NCBI GenBank assembly: GCA_963565915.1
Contig: OY751494.1
Location: forward strand, 2,542,001 to 2,606,000
DNA from: Entoloma clypeatum
Lineage: Eukaryota; Basidiomycota; Agaricomycetes; Agaricales; Entolomataceae
Reading direction: 5' to 3'
DNA length: 64,000 bases
The translations under genes and the position numbers were made by a program. Positions 1 to 10,907 of the stretch are shown here, in pieces; the first letter of the stretch is position 1, and each line of letters begins with the position of its first letter. The notes under the pieces were generated by a model. It worked only from the letters and a program-made list of their open reading frames with translations, made no database searches and was not told the DNA's origin.

Positions 1-891
1 GGTTGGACTTGTTCGAATCTATGATCTTGGTGAGAATGATATTTATGTGGAAGAGGGAATGTTGTTGTACCGCTCCAAGACACCTTGAGGACCAAAATCT
101 GCAGCGGCGCTTACCCATATGGCGCCAAGCGCGGTGGCTGCGAGACACGCAACGACATTTTCCTGTGAGGGGATTCTTCGTTAGCGCTTCGACGTCCGAT
201 CATCGTGTTAGACCCATCTATGTAGCAAGTCTTGGCAAAGATTTCGAAGGTTCGAAGATGTCGCATTTCTTGGCGTCAGAGAATGACAGGTAGTGCTTAC
301 GATGCAATTGGACGAATAAGAAACAACCCTATCTCCGGGTTTCAAGCCATTCGCAACGAACGCTGACACAAGATCAGCAACCAAGCTGTAGAGTTGGAGG
401 TATGTGCAGGTTCGCAATTGAGGGAGGGGGTCGGTGGGCGTTGGCTCGGCTGGGAAGACAGGCAGTGAGGAGAATTCAGCTGCGGGCAGTCATGATAGGG
501 CACTGACTAGCTTGTATCAAAGCGAGCTTATCTGGGGAGCGACATTGCAGCATATTCTCAGCCCAGTTGAGCCGAGCCTCGGAGAACCTGAGTCGGGAAT
601 GAGGGTGGAGTCGCGAGCGACGACACGGTCGTGGGAGACGAACCACGGTGGATTGGATGGGGGTAGGGCGGTGTTCTGAACGACATGGGTGCCCTTGTAT
701 CCGAGTATGTTGGTATGGTCCCAAACGGCGCTCCAGAAGAGGTCGAGGTGGGTGATGGACCAAGTGTGCAAGTCGTGGTATGAGTTGAGTGAGAGACGGT
801 GAGTTTTGTTTATGCGATCCAGGAAGCGAAGGGTGGCGGACTGTTGTGAAGAAGAAGGGTGAAAGAGGGCGGTGGATGGGGAGGTGGACAT
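1..891 (-). CDS. Acetoacetyl-CoA synthetase, 5' part (runs off left edge)
   Basis: Enzyme of the acyl/acetyl-CoA synthetase (ANL) superfamily that activates acetoacetate to acetoacetyl-CoA in the cytosol. Five exons are visible on the minus strand: 891-644, 587-508, 449-301, 162-71 and 18-1. Introns are 56, 58, 138 and 52 nt, all GT-AG. The joined protein shows the N-terminal AACS hallmarks [13 protein letters not shown] and [12 protein letters not shown], then [12 protein letters not shown] and [15 protein letters not shown]. These are the N-terminal cap and the start of the AMP-binding domain; the catalytic P-loop and C-terminal lid lie outside the window. ATG 891 is the first in-frame Met and gives a normal family N-terminus. 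The gene is divergent from a small unknown gene that starts at 1036. The AACS assignment rests on remembered family motifs; another ANL ligase is less likely because of the FWSAVWD and ARLNWAENM motifs. Confidence 0.9.
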
Positions 892-1035
892 GGATGTGCG
901 CGGAGTTGTTCACCGATGATCATGTGATGAAAAGACGCGCACGTTTGTGTGATAAGAAAAGTCTTTAAATACATTGTATACTTTGAACCTGACTGCTCTC
1001 CAACCTCTTCACTCTTTGCTCCTCTTGAGCGTTTC
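892..1035. promoter_or_regulatory. Short divergent promoter region between AACS and the 145-aa gene
   Basis: Only 144 bp separate the two divergent start codons (891 on minus, 1036 on plus). A TATA-like stretch (TTTAAATA at about 964-971) lies about 70 bp upstream of the plus-strand ATG. Shared control of both genes is inferred from spacing only. Confidence 0.4.
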
Positions 1036-1647
1036 ATGGACAAATTCCTCGCTCCCCACACACCCGAGGCCTCAGCACACACCCAGCTCAGGTATTTGCC
1101 ACCCTCACTCAATGTACCCCCACAACCTCAACCTTCCCCCGCGTATGCCACAGCGATAACTGGTACAACCACTGGGACTCCGACCATCCCAACCTCAACG
1201 AAACCCTCGTCGCCCGTTGCGCCTCGTACCGCGCCTTTGACCGTTACCTCGCTGGTGCAGACATTTTCCTCCATCCTCGTACCCGCCCTGAGCTCGAGAG
1301 CATACTGTGCGCATACACTCACTCCAACTGACCCCCATCTTGACCCACCCTTTTCCTCAGCAAAAGGTACTCTTACGACGCTATTCACAACACCATCGCC
1401 AAAAGCCGTTCCACACTCCGCCCTGGTGGCTACAGTCGAGTCAGTCATCTCTTATTACATTCCCACTCCCGTCTTTTTTTTTCTCATGATAAACAAGGTC
1501 TGCCATATTGCCGAGAAATCCATCCAGAATGTACTGAACACTGGCGACAATGCAACCTTCCTTCTCGCTCTTCACCGCCCTCTGCAAAACAACCCTCGCG
1601 ACACAGAGAGGGCCATACCCGCTTCTCGGGCTATCGCTGCCAATTGA
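1036..1647 (+). CDS. Unrecognised 145-aa protein, four exons
   Basis: I do not recognise this gene. Exons 1036-1091, 1154-1306, 1361-1439 and 1498-1647 join in frame through introns of 62, 54 and 58 nt with GT-AG ends and give 145 aa. Splicing turns a proline/threonine-rich unspliced frame into a normal-looking soluble protein. The middle contains YRAFDRYLAGADIFLHPRT followed by an aspartate/histidine- and arginine-rich helical part. No signal peptide, membrane segment or known motif is seen. It is divergent from AACS. The alternative is a longer unspliced ORF (949-1647), whose composition is much less protein-like. Confidence is moderate that a gene exists and low for any function. Confidence 0.55.
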   Translation: MDKFLAPHTPEASAHTQLRYLPPSLNVPPQPQPSPAYATAITGTTTGTPTIPTSTKPSSPVAPRTAPLTVTSLVQTFSSILVPALSSRAYCAHTLTPTDPHLDPPFSSAKGTLTTLFTTPSPKAVPHSALVATVESVISYYIPTPVFFFLMINKVCHIAEKSIQNVLNTGDNATFLLALHRPLQNNPRDTERAIPASRAIAAN

Positions 1648-2008
1648 CCTTTTCTTCTTCTTGTCTTTCATGGCTCTTCCCGTTGTATATGTCATGAGCA
1701 TCATCTGTATCCAGTCGTCCTCGAGCACGCCTTCTTCATCGACACAATATCGACCTGTAATAATTTATCCCTGTACTTGTATGAAATCAACATTGCTTTC
1801 GTCTGTACTCGATGAAAACGGAGTCTGGGGTAAGATTGAGTTTTATTAAATCATTCAGATCAGAGCACAAACGTGTGATGGCATGTTATGACAGCCTGCC
1901 CGCAGTGCCCGGCACTGCCGAAAGCAGCGATCACTGGCTTTCAACCACCAGGTCCTCAGCTGCTCTGGCAGTGCTGCTGACCCTTTCTCTTCACTTTACT
2001 GTACACAG

Positions 2009-4591
2009 ATGCAGGCATTTGCAATCCCCTTCATCGTCCTGCTTGTGTGGGAGGTCCTTGCCTCACCGCTTCAGATTCCTCTCCGGACGCAGGTGGCCCC
2101 CACAAGTGTGTTTACTCTTATCCCAAGTAAAACGTGTTGACAAAGCATCGGATTGAGGACCCAGGAAGTTACATGGCCGGTTCCTTCAGATATCCGACCT
2201 ACACGCAGACCCTTACTATGCACCGAACACTTCTCCGTCGACAGCATGCCACAGAAAGAAATCGAGAAAGAAGGAAAAGGAGCGGTCTGGATACTATGGG
2301 GTCCCCTTCTCGTGCGTATGGTCGACTCTCAGCATTTCCGGAGTCAATTTGACCCTCTCGAATGTCCCAGCTCTTGCGATTCTCCATTCTCCCTGACGAA
2401 TTTCACATTGGATTACTTGGGTGAAAACTGGGCATCAGAAATTGATTTTGTCATATGTGCGTCTCTGACACTCGCGTATCTTCTTTTTTTTTTTTTTTTT
2501 TTTTTCTTTTTCTTTTTCAATTTCCTTTTGGCCCTTGTGCTCAAATGTGATCCCCTTCGGTCTCAGGGCCCGGAGACAATGCTAGGTGAATTGCTCCATC
2601 TTCCATGCGTCGGCTTATCCTCATATTGGAAGACATGACAACGATCACAAGGTACCACGAACACCTGCGGAAATCTACGATCTGAACAGAGTGATGGCGG
2701 CAAAGATGAAAGAGGTCTTTTTGAGCAGAGGCATCCCGGTTGTCCCAAGCCTCGGTATGCAACGCTTCGCGGCATCACTGATACCCTGCACTGACGTCCG
2801 TACGTTAGGAAATAATGATATCTGGCGTAAGCGTCGGGCCTATTGATATGTCCAGAGCCCATATTAACGAGATCTTTTGTCAGCTCATGTAAGATGTGTA
2901 TTGCCTGAATTGATATGGTCGTCCTGAAATTCGGTGTCCATTCACAAGAATATCTTGGAACGGGGTAAGAGCTGCTGTTGACCTTTGTCGTTTCTTACTC
3001 TGAGCAAATTCTTCAGGCCCGAATAGAATCACTGTCGAATTTTCTTCGTAAGAGCTTTTGTGGCTGTTGTATGGGATGAAAAGCTTACACGTGAAACACA
3101 GAATATGGGCACCTTTCATCCCGTTTCCGCACCTCCAGGTGTTCCAGCGCGGAGCATACTATTCGGTAGAAGTGATTCCAAACGAAGTAGCGGCTATCAG
3201 CTTGAATACCCTGTATTTTTACGACTCGAACAAGGGTAAACGGTTTCTGTCTATGCGGATCCTTGAAGCAGCTAAGCCTTGTAAACAGCGGTGGGAGGTT
3301 GTGCTTTCCAGGATGGAGATGACCCGGGAAACCTGGAGTTTGACTGGCTGGAAGTGCAGCTCAAGACTTATAGAGAGCGCAACATGCAGGTTGGTGGTTT
3401 GTGCAGTTTCCAAGGGGCTGGCTTGATTGAATGAACGAACAAGGTTTGGTTAACGGGTGGGTATAGTCTGCAGAAGTTGAAGACCAGACACTGATGTGGG
3501 ATGTAGGGCATGTGCCGCCTTCGCCAGGGAACTATTTTCCTGATTGCGTGAGTACAAGAATCTTGCGTAATTTTGGCGTTAAAAAAGCTGACTGGCTGAG
3601 GCAGTATGTTCGGTATGTGGAATTGTCCCTGCGATTCCAGGACACGATCCTGGGACATCTTTACGGTGTAGGTTGATCATTCTAACGGATGTGCCTGCGG
3701 CTAACATGGTGGATGTAGCACATGAACATTGATCATGTCAGTGTTATAAGCGATCGGCAACGCTATCACTGACTGGTGGTTGTAGTTTTCGTTTCTGGAG
3801 GCGATTGATCTAGAATTTACGGAAGACGACGACGAGATAAGCGAGGAGCAGGGACAGGATTTGTATAGAACGCTTCTCAAAGAGTACTCTGCGATCCCTG
3901 GAGACGTGGACCTTGGGGACTACGCGGTGGTGAACACGGCACCGCCAGTGGTGCCGAACCCGTTCTTGCCTTCATTCAGAATATACTCATACAACATAAC
4001 CGGCGATCATGAGACGACACGGCCGAAACGGAGCCGAGAGCATGGACACCAACGGGGGAATCACGGTGACAAGGAAGGGGCCTGCAAGCGAGGGACGAAT
4101 CGGGCGACATGGAAGTGTTTCTTGAATGAAACGTGGTACACGGACCCGGAGTCGGCTTCGAGAAGTAATAGACGGTGGACGCCGCTGGGATACGCGCAGG
4201 TGAGTGGATGGAACATGGATGGATGGAAGGGTTGGGCCCTGATCTGATGGTATGACGACGACAGTATTATTTGCCGGATGTGGAGGAAGGGACTGAGGTC
4301 CATCAGCCAAATTATGAGCTGGAGTACCTGACATATGCGGTCAAGGCACTGCATGCGCCTGTTGGAGTGGGGGAGAGTGATTTCAAGTATCCGATACCGC
4401 TGCGACACCTGCCTGAGGGGCTGCGGGGTGGGGAGGAGGTGAAGTCGACAAAGTACGCGCCATATGAGATGGAGGATCTGACGATCGGATCGTGGGTTGG
4501 CCTTGCGCGTGCGCTGGGGCGGGGGAAGGACGAGAAGCTACGAAGACGGTTCGAATTTTACATGTACATGGGCAGCCGGAAGAGGGCATAA
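2009..4591 (+). CDS. Endopolyphosphatase (PPN1-like), 16 exons with several micro-exons
   Basis: Vacuolar metallophosphoesterase that cleaves long inorganic polyphosphate chains internally. Sixteen exons give 552 aa: 2009-2105, 2158-2311, 2371-2456, 2567-2585, 2633-2754, 2809-2826, 2858-2878, 3017-3047, 3102-3235, 3289-3389, 3444-3456, 3507-3547, 3605-3667, 3719-3736, 3786-4199 and 4265-4591. The start MQAFAIPFIVLLVWEVLA is a signal-anchor-like hydrophobic N-terminus. Metal-binding motifs appear in order: FLQISDLHADPYY, PGDNARHDND, GNNDIWPH, LTGHVPPSPGNY and GHMNIDHFSFLE. RGAYYSVEVIPNE and NTLYFYDSNKAVGGC are typical of fungal PPN1. Five exons are 13-21 nt long. The 31-nt intron at 2827-2857 is needed to keep frame and is suspiciously short. 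A T-rich tract of about 30 nt lies inside the intron at 2457-2566. Family assignment is strong; exact borders of exons 6-8 are less sure. Confidence 0.88.
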
Positions 4592-4913
4592 ATTGATGTA
4601 GATCACTGATGGGTAACCGTGGGAGTGATGGTGACGGGACAGTATAACATGAAGAGGGTCGTTTGTTGTCTTGACGATTACAGAGTGTTTCTGTAGCCCT
4701 GCTCCCGGGTAACCACCACCCTCCCCCCTCCCCTCGCCACTCCTCCACCTCCACCACACACCACCACCACCACCATCACCACCACCACCACCACTTCTCT
4801 CTCGGACTCCTTTCTCCTTTGTTCTTCCGGCTGGCCCGCTACTTATCAAAATTCTTCGAAGAAAAAAAAAAAACAGAAATCAAAAATCACCACTCTCGTT
4901 TTTCTTCCCCGCG
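4592..4913. other. Intergenic: pyrimidine-rich promoter of the RFX gene
   Basis: No coding signal. From about 4700 the plus strand is very C/T-rich, with CACCAC runs at 4740-4795 and an A-tract at 4861-4873 just before ATG 4914. Pyrimidine-rich stretches upstream of starts are common in filamentous fungi. Confidence 0.5.
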
Positions 4914-7822
4914 ATGATGCCGACCAACATCGTCCTTGATTTCCTTCCTACTCACTCTCGTTCAAACTCCCTCTCATCCTCCTCCTCCTCCAACTCCCGC
5001 CCCCACTCCTCCCACGGTGCCATGCAGCCACCGATGCCCCCCTCTGCAGACGATCTCTACCGCCCTCCCTACCATCTCGCCCACCACAACTCCATCCACC
5101 ACGATCACGTACGCCACACCTCCCCTGGCCCCTTTCTGCAACACTCACCCACCCTCCCTCAGTCACCCCCCCACTTCACCGTTAGCAACGGCCCCGTCCG
5201 TCCGAGCCACATGCGCGCACGCGTCGCCGCATCCCCCTATCCCCGCGACACCGACAGCGTCCATTCTTCTTCCAGCGAAACAGACGATATGTCCATGTTC
5301 CTCGGCGCCTCTGACTATCACATGTACGGTGGAGGCCACTCTATCGTCCCCACCCAGGAGCCTGCCCACACCACTGGCGCCTTCAATCGCATGACCCTCA
5401 GTCCCGATCACGCCCTCGAGAAGCTCGCTGCCAATGTCCGAGTCGCTACCACCACCAGTGCATCCGACAGGGCCAAGCAGATCTTCGTCCAGACATGGTA
5501 CGCCCTTCCTTCATTCACCACATCCCATGCAAATTCACTGATCATCATCCAATAGGCTGACCGCCAACTATGCCCCCTATCCCGACGGAAACGTTCCCCG
5601 TCAGGGGCTCTATTTTTCTTATCGGCGAGTCTGCGACCAATATGGCATCCCCCATATCAATACCGCAACCCTCGGCAAGGCCATTCGACTCTGTTTTCCT
5701 GCCATCAAAACCAGAAGACTGGGTGTAAGGGGGAACAGCAAATATCATTGTATGCGGAATTCGTTATTCCATCCTTTCGGCTAATTTAATTCATCTCCGA
5801 CGAAAGATTGTGGTATTCGGCCTGCCACATCAGCGGAAGCCGAGTGGCTCCAAGATTATATCCATAAATCCAACAATAATGCCGCCCAGCAGTCTGTCAA
5901 CGCTGCCCGTCTTGCCCATGAGCAGGCAGAAGCCGCCAACAAGCACGAGGAACGTTCAGACGAAGACGACGATGAAGATTCCGAAGGTGTCAACTCGGCT
6001 ATCGGTTCAAAGCGAAACTCGCTAGCGCTGTCAGGGGAAATCAAAGGCACCATTTTTACCCACGATCTCAGTGATAGGACACCGACCGCTGCCACTTTGC
6101 TGTCCCAACAATCGGCTCAACGTCCCTCATCCACTTTTCCACCTCAAGCTTCCATTCGTCGACACCCGCAAGCAGAACCTACACTGACCGTTCCATCTCA
6201 TTCGCCACAGCCCGGCAACACTGCCGCATACCTGGCCTCTCAGCCCCATCTGTCAGTCCGCCAATTCCCTCACTTCCCATCTATAGAAGATGCTGTTGGC
6301 CCCAGCTCCACTCACCACACGATCCTTGCGCGCGAAGTATGGGGCTGGTTCCAAGATCATCTAGATTCCCTTCTGGAAAGTGTTCGGTTGTTCCGGTTCG
6401 ATCAATTTGAAATGCACCTTCGCTCATTTTGGACCAACCTCAACGGGCAGTATCGTGAAATTGTCCATGCACCAGCCATCGCCGGATTGATGGCAAAAGC
6501 TGATGCGATCGTTTACGATGTATGGTGTTTTCCATCTTGCTCATCTCATCATCTTTTGACATCCCTTTCTAGGAAATCCTAGAGGTCTTGCGATCTCAAA
6601 TGTTATCTCCTCTATCGACAGCATCGTTGTCTAGCCTCAGACAGCTGGCAAACAAGATGGAAAAGATCTTGCTTGTTGCTCTCGAGAACTACGGCAACAC
6701 TTTTGTCGAGCCAAAAGTGGAACTTGGTGCTCGTTTTGGACACCTCGTTTGTCAGTTTGCCCCTCCTCAGCCGCTCGTATCAGTTATATACTCAAATTTC
6801 TTTTTCTAGTGAGATTCCTCGATATCTACCAAGTCACACAAGCTCTGAACACCGTCCTGACCAACCAAAAGCAATTAGCCGAAATGCGTCGGTCTTGGCA
6901 AAAGGTCGATTTTGACTCCGTTCGGAACCAATCTGCTCTGGTCTGCAATTGTCGTCATGAGGATCTGGTCCAACTCCTGGAAGTCGAGTTCGTCGGCCTC
7001 TTGGATACCGTCGCAAAGAGCAACGAACCAGTCCGGGAAGTCATGTCCTGGGCCGACAAATGTTGCGAAAGACTGATGGGAAACAATCGAGCTCATCATC
7101 CCGGACCCGAAGAAAGGACCACCATGAGCTCTCGAAGTGTTCTTATCCGCTGGGGATATGTTACAAGCCAGGTCATGAGGGATCTTGTAAGGCCGGATCA
7201 CTTGATTCACTTTGCATCTCGTTAACCAGTGGAGCAGACTATTCGCAGCGACCCAGCTTTTGGCGCCTTCCAGATCATGAAACTATTCCTTGAGTATGTC
7301 GTTCCCTCTTGTGATGAATCGGAAACTGGTGTTCATTCGTCTCTCAGTGACTGGATTGCTGTCAACGTGTTGAGGAGCGTTGCACTGTCCACGAATTCCG
7401 TAGCAGCATCTGTTGAACCAGCAATACAGCAACAATTCTTCACACTCTCCCCGATGGCTGGTCAAGAAACTTTCAACTCCTTGGACGTCCGGCCTCAGCA
7501 CATGATGACTCCGACCACATCAAGCATGTTGGCTGCCCTCCAGGGCGAAACGTTCCCTGGGGGACCGATGGACCCCACCTCCTCAACTTTCAACACAGAT
7601 GCCTATGGACCATTGTCGTACATGGATACATCGACATCTCAGGACGATTCAGGCAATCCTTCTGGACTCTCATTCCCTGATTTTACAAACGCGTCCAATT
7701 CCTATGACGTGGCTAATTTTGCACCAAGGGACCTGGGACTAGGTGCTTCCAGTACTCCTGCGAGTGAATCTGAACATGATTCAGAACTCCCAATTAAAAC
7801 CGAGCAGGTGCCCGGAGTATAA
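4914..7822 (+). CDS. RFX-family winged-helix transcription factor
   Basis: Nuclear DNA-binding regulator. In fungi this family includes Crt1/Sak1-type regulators of DNA-damage genes and the cell cycle. Exons 4914-5497, 5556-5749, 5807-6519, 6573-6750, 6810-7186 and 7235-7822 give 877 aa. The RFX DNA-binding domain lies at about residues 190-275: WLTANYAPYPDGNVPRQGLY, then GKAIRLCFPAIKTRRLG, then RGNSKYHYCGIRP. It is preceded by a Ser/Pro/His-rich N-terminus and followed by an acidic linker. The conserved C-terminal RFX regions with LRFLDIYQVTQALN and SDPAFGAFQIMKLFLEY follow. The tail PIKTEQVPGV resembles a SUMO-acceptor consensus (IKTE). The last acceptor could be 7234 or 7237, a three-base difference. 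A run of 25 C lies 13 bp after the stop codon. Confidence 0.92.
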
Positions 7823-8233
7823 ATTGTGGTAATCTCCCCCCCCCCCCCCCCCCCCCCCCCAACCCCCTCGATTTCGGGGGCTGTTGAACATCCTTATTCG
7901 AACACTCACTTTCTTCCGCCCTCTGATGCGTCTTGTCCTATCCTATTCGTCTGCCCCTATCTGCGCATCGTCGTCGTCATACTATGTATCATTCTTCCTC
8001 TTTTTTATATATCGACAATTCCTTAATACTGTAAGACTGATCTTGGAGTGCTTATCATGCGGAGCTTTGTTATCGATATATATCCTACTATATATATATA
8101 TTCTTGTCCCGTCGATGGGTGACTTTTTTTTTTGGTGGAGTGCAAATACTTGAAAAAAGCAAAGGAAATGAATTATAACGGTGGATGGAATACTTGAGTG
8201 TGTACATTATTCCCTAAGAAACCTTTTCTAATC
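7823..8233. other. Convergent 3' region with a C25 homopolymer
   Basis: Between the convergent RFX and BFR1-like genes. It holds an uninterrupted run of 25 C at 7836-7860, then AT-rich sequence with TATATATATA at 8091-8100. No gene is seen. Confidence 0.6.
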
Positions 8234-9978
8234 TCATGAGTCCTCTGAAACGGTTTCAGTTTCAAGAGCCTCCAATGTTGCTGAGTCAACGCTAGCAGCT
8301 GGTGTTTCATCGACCTGCGGCGTCGACTCAGGCTCTGCTGGGCGTTCCCGGACCTCCGATTTCGCAACATTTGTCAAACGTTGAATCTCGTTTTCGGCCT
8401 TGGCGAGGTTATCTGCAGTGACGCGAGACTGGTTAGCCTCGAACCAGGCCTTTTTCGTCTTCAAGTCTTCAACGACACGTTGTACATCGACAGCCGAAGT
8501 TGGCGGAGGGATGGAAAGAGACAGAAGCGCGGAAAGTGTTGCAAGAGGAATATTCAACGCGCTAGACGGTGTTGTAGGCGGCGTGTCGTTGTTGTCGGAG
8601 GGTTTAGCATGTGCTCGCTTCCCTTTGCCCTTTCCTTTACCACCCACGAAGTAAGCATCCTCGTTGTCGTTCTTCTTCTTCCGTATCACTGAGCCTTCCG
8701 GAGCGGCCTCGACTTGCCTGATCTCGAGCTTGGGCACACCTGCCACCTCGGTTTTGGCAGAAAGAGGGGCTGAATCGGGAGCAGCGTTGCTGGAGCTTTT
8801 ACCAGAAAAGTAGTCGACCAACGTCTGGCAGTCCTCGATCTGAGCCTGGAAAGCAGGAATTTCCGCCTCTTCCCGCAGACGCTCCGCAATTTCCTGCTTC
8901 TTTTGGGCTTCTTCTGCCGCACGCTGCTGACGAGCCCGCTCTGCACGCCGAGCCCTGTCTTCGTTGATTTTATTCCAGTAGCGATCATTCTGGTCCCTGA
9001 AGAGCTGCGCGGATTCCCTCTTCTTGTTGAAGAGCGTGTTCAATTCTGCCTGAATGTTGTCACGCTCCTCGAACAGTTTGGTCCGACCGGCGTATGCCTC
9101 ATCACCCTCCCTCTTCAGGTCATCCAATTCGGCTTTGATTTGTTCATACCGGTCGGATACTGTTTTGAATTCAGGATCATCCAGCTGTTGACGGAGCTCC
9201 TCCACGGCTTTACGGTCCGCCTCGATAGCATCTTGGTCTGCCTGGAAGGCTTCTACGGTCCGGCGGTTGCGCCTGGCACTGCTAATCTCTTGCAATGCCC
9301 GTTTTTCGTCGGCAAGCTTCATGTTACCAGACTCCACCTGTTTGTCCAGGTTCCTAATCATCAACTGTCAGTACGCAATGAATACAAAGTGCCATCCATT
9401 CACATACTTGATATGAGCGTCAACTTCGGCAACGGTTTTGAATGGTATTTTGGCCCTGGAAGCCTGAAGGTCCTTGACCTTATGAACGTGAAGGTTGGTG
9501 AGCAAGTTGCATTTGTGAATGACCATTTTCAGGTCACCTTCTTTTGAATCCCGTCTTGGATACTCTTCACTTGGTCAAGAATTTTGCCCCTCGAGTTCTT
9601 GAGGTTCGACTGTTGGCCACGGATGCCTTCCAACTCTGCACGGAGGACATTCCGCCGGTCGTTTCCCGAGGTAGGTTTCGTGGCCAGACCAATATTTTCC
9701 TTGACAGCCGACTGTGGGGGGTTTCGTTAAGGCTTGCCAGAGAAGCAGAGAAGCAGAGAACTTGCCAGCTGAACTTGAAGAGCATCAATCTCCGACTTGA
9801 GCTTCTCCTGCTCGGCGTCGTAAACCTTTTTATCGGGCTTTCCGCCTGCAAAAGCGGCCAGAATATCTGAGGTCTCTTTTCTGTCGGTGGTGGAAACTGG
9901 GGTTGTAGTTCCGGAAGATTTTGTCCTGGAGGAGGCACCGTTTGCTGCTGGGACGGCTTTTTGCTTTTGAGCGGGCAT
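8234..9978 (-). CDS. BFR1-like coiled-coil mRNP/ER-associated protein
   Basis: Homologue of the nuclear segregation protein Bfr1, a cytoplasmic and ER-associated mRNP and polysome factor. Four exons (9978-9766, 9711-9538, 9478-9408, 9353-8234) give 525 aa, close to yeast Bfr1. The protein is almost entirely charged coiled coil: LDDLKREGDEAYAGRTKLF, FNKKRESAQLFRDQNDRYW, then an Arg/Glu-rich stretch and the DYFSGKS segment. The Ser/Thr/Ala-rich N-terminus and alanine/glutamate-rich C-terminus are low complexity. The first intron (9712-9765) starts with GCAAGT instead of GT. Reading phase requires this GC-AG border, because the nearby GT would shift the frame. The gene is convergent with RFX and tail-adjacent to nothing else. 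Confidence 0.85.
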
Positions 9979-10050
9979 GGTAAGTGCTGGCGGGTAAGGA
10001 TGTCGTGCGAAACTAGGCCGGTTAACTCAAAATAAAACATGCTTTTCATT

Positions 10051-10793
10051 TCAGAAAATGATCTTGGTATCCAATTTCTCTACTTCCTTATAACATTCAT
10101 CGTACAGTTCCCGGTAATCCTCATCCTTCTCCCCTTCTCTCCGTTTTTTCCTTTGTTGATTGGGACAAATCATGACACAACTCGTCGGTCGTTTCGTCGA
10201 GCTAGCATGTCCAAGTTCCTCCTTGGACGTAACGAATACATAGGGTATCTGCGCTTCTTCACTAAGTATCGGCAGATGCGAAATGATGTCGATGGGGTTG
10301 ATGTCCGCCGCCAGGATCAAGAGCCTGCAAACTATCTTCATACTTTTCAGTCGATCACATTGAAGTGACATACCCTTTTTCTCCCTTCCGTATACCTTTC
10401 ACCACTTCCTTCACTCCTCGCTTCACTTGTCGTGCCTTTGAAGCTGCACAGATCAGGTTTTTGAAGCGATTCACGATAAATGTTCCAGGCAAATACCTTT
10501 TTTAATCGTCCTGTGTAGTTTCTTGACAAGCTTTTTCTGCGCCAGGGGCTTTGCCAGAGGAGACAAATCTTCCAGAGGGATGACGATCTCGTCTTTTGCC
10601 TTCTCTTTCTTTGCCTTCTTGGGCGACTGGCAATCATGGGGTCTTTCAGTACATTGGCTGAAGGAAGGATTTGGAAGGGAAGTAAGAGAGCTACCGGTTC
10701 TGCATCTACCATCTCAACGTCCACAATCGCTGTATGCTCCTCCTTCTGCTCCTTTTGTTTCCGTTCCTTCTTCTCTGACTTGTCTTTAGGCAT
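10051..10793 (-). CDS. NHP2: H/ACA ribonucleoprotein subunit 2 (NHP2, L7Ae family)
   Basis: Nucleolar L7Ae-type RNA-binding protein of the H/ACA snoRNP that guides pseudouridylation and rRNA processing. Four exons (10793-10695, 10626-10497, 10443-10374, 10324-10051) give 190 aa. The lysine/glutamate-rich leader is longer than in yeast Nhp2. The L7Ae core follows: RGVKEVVKGIRKGEKGLLI, LAADINPIDIISHLPILSEE, IPYVFVTSKEELGHASST and KRPTSCVMICP. The C-terminal tail is charged. Introns are 68, 53 and 49 nt. It lies in tandem with JMJD7, whose stop is 114 bp upstream of this ATG. Confidence 0.93.
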
Positions 10794-10907
10794 AGTGGAG
10801 GAAGATGAGGGTACAGAACGAATCTCACGTGACAGTCACATGCTTAACGGATGCACGTTGCAGGATACAGTACAGATAGAAACCGTAGGAGTAGATTGTC
10901 CACAACT

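Noticed and set aside
1128..1448. 106-aa minus-strand ORF rich in Val/Gly
   Set aside because: Antisense shadow of the spliced plus-strand gene at 1036-1647.
2127..2157. A 31-nt first intron in endopolyphosphatase
   Set aside because: An upstream GTGTGT donor at 2106 gives the same phase and a normal 52-nt intron, so the ultra-short form is not needed.
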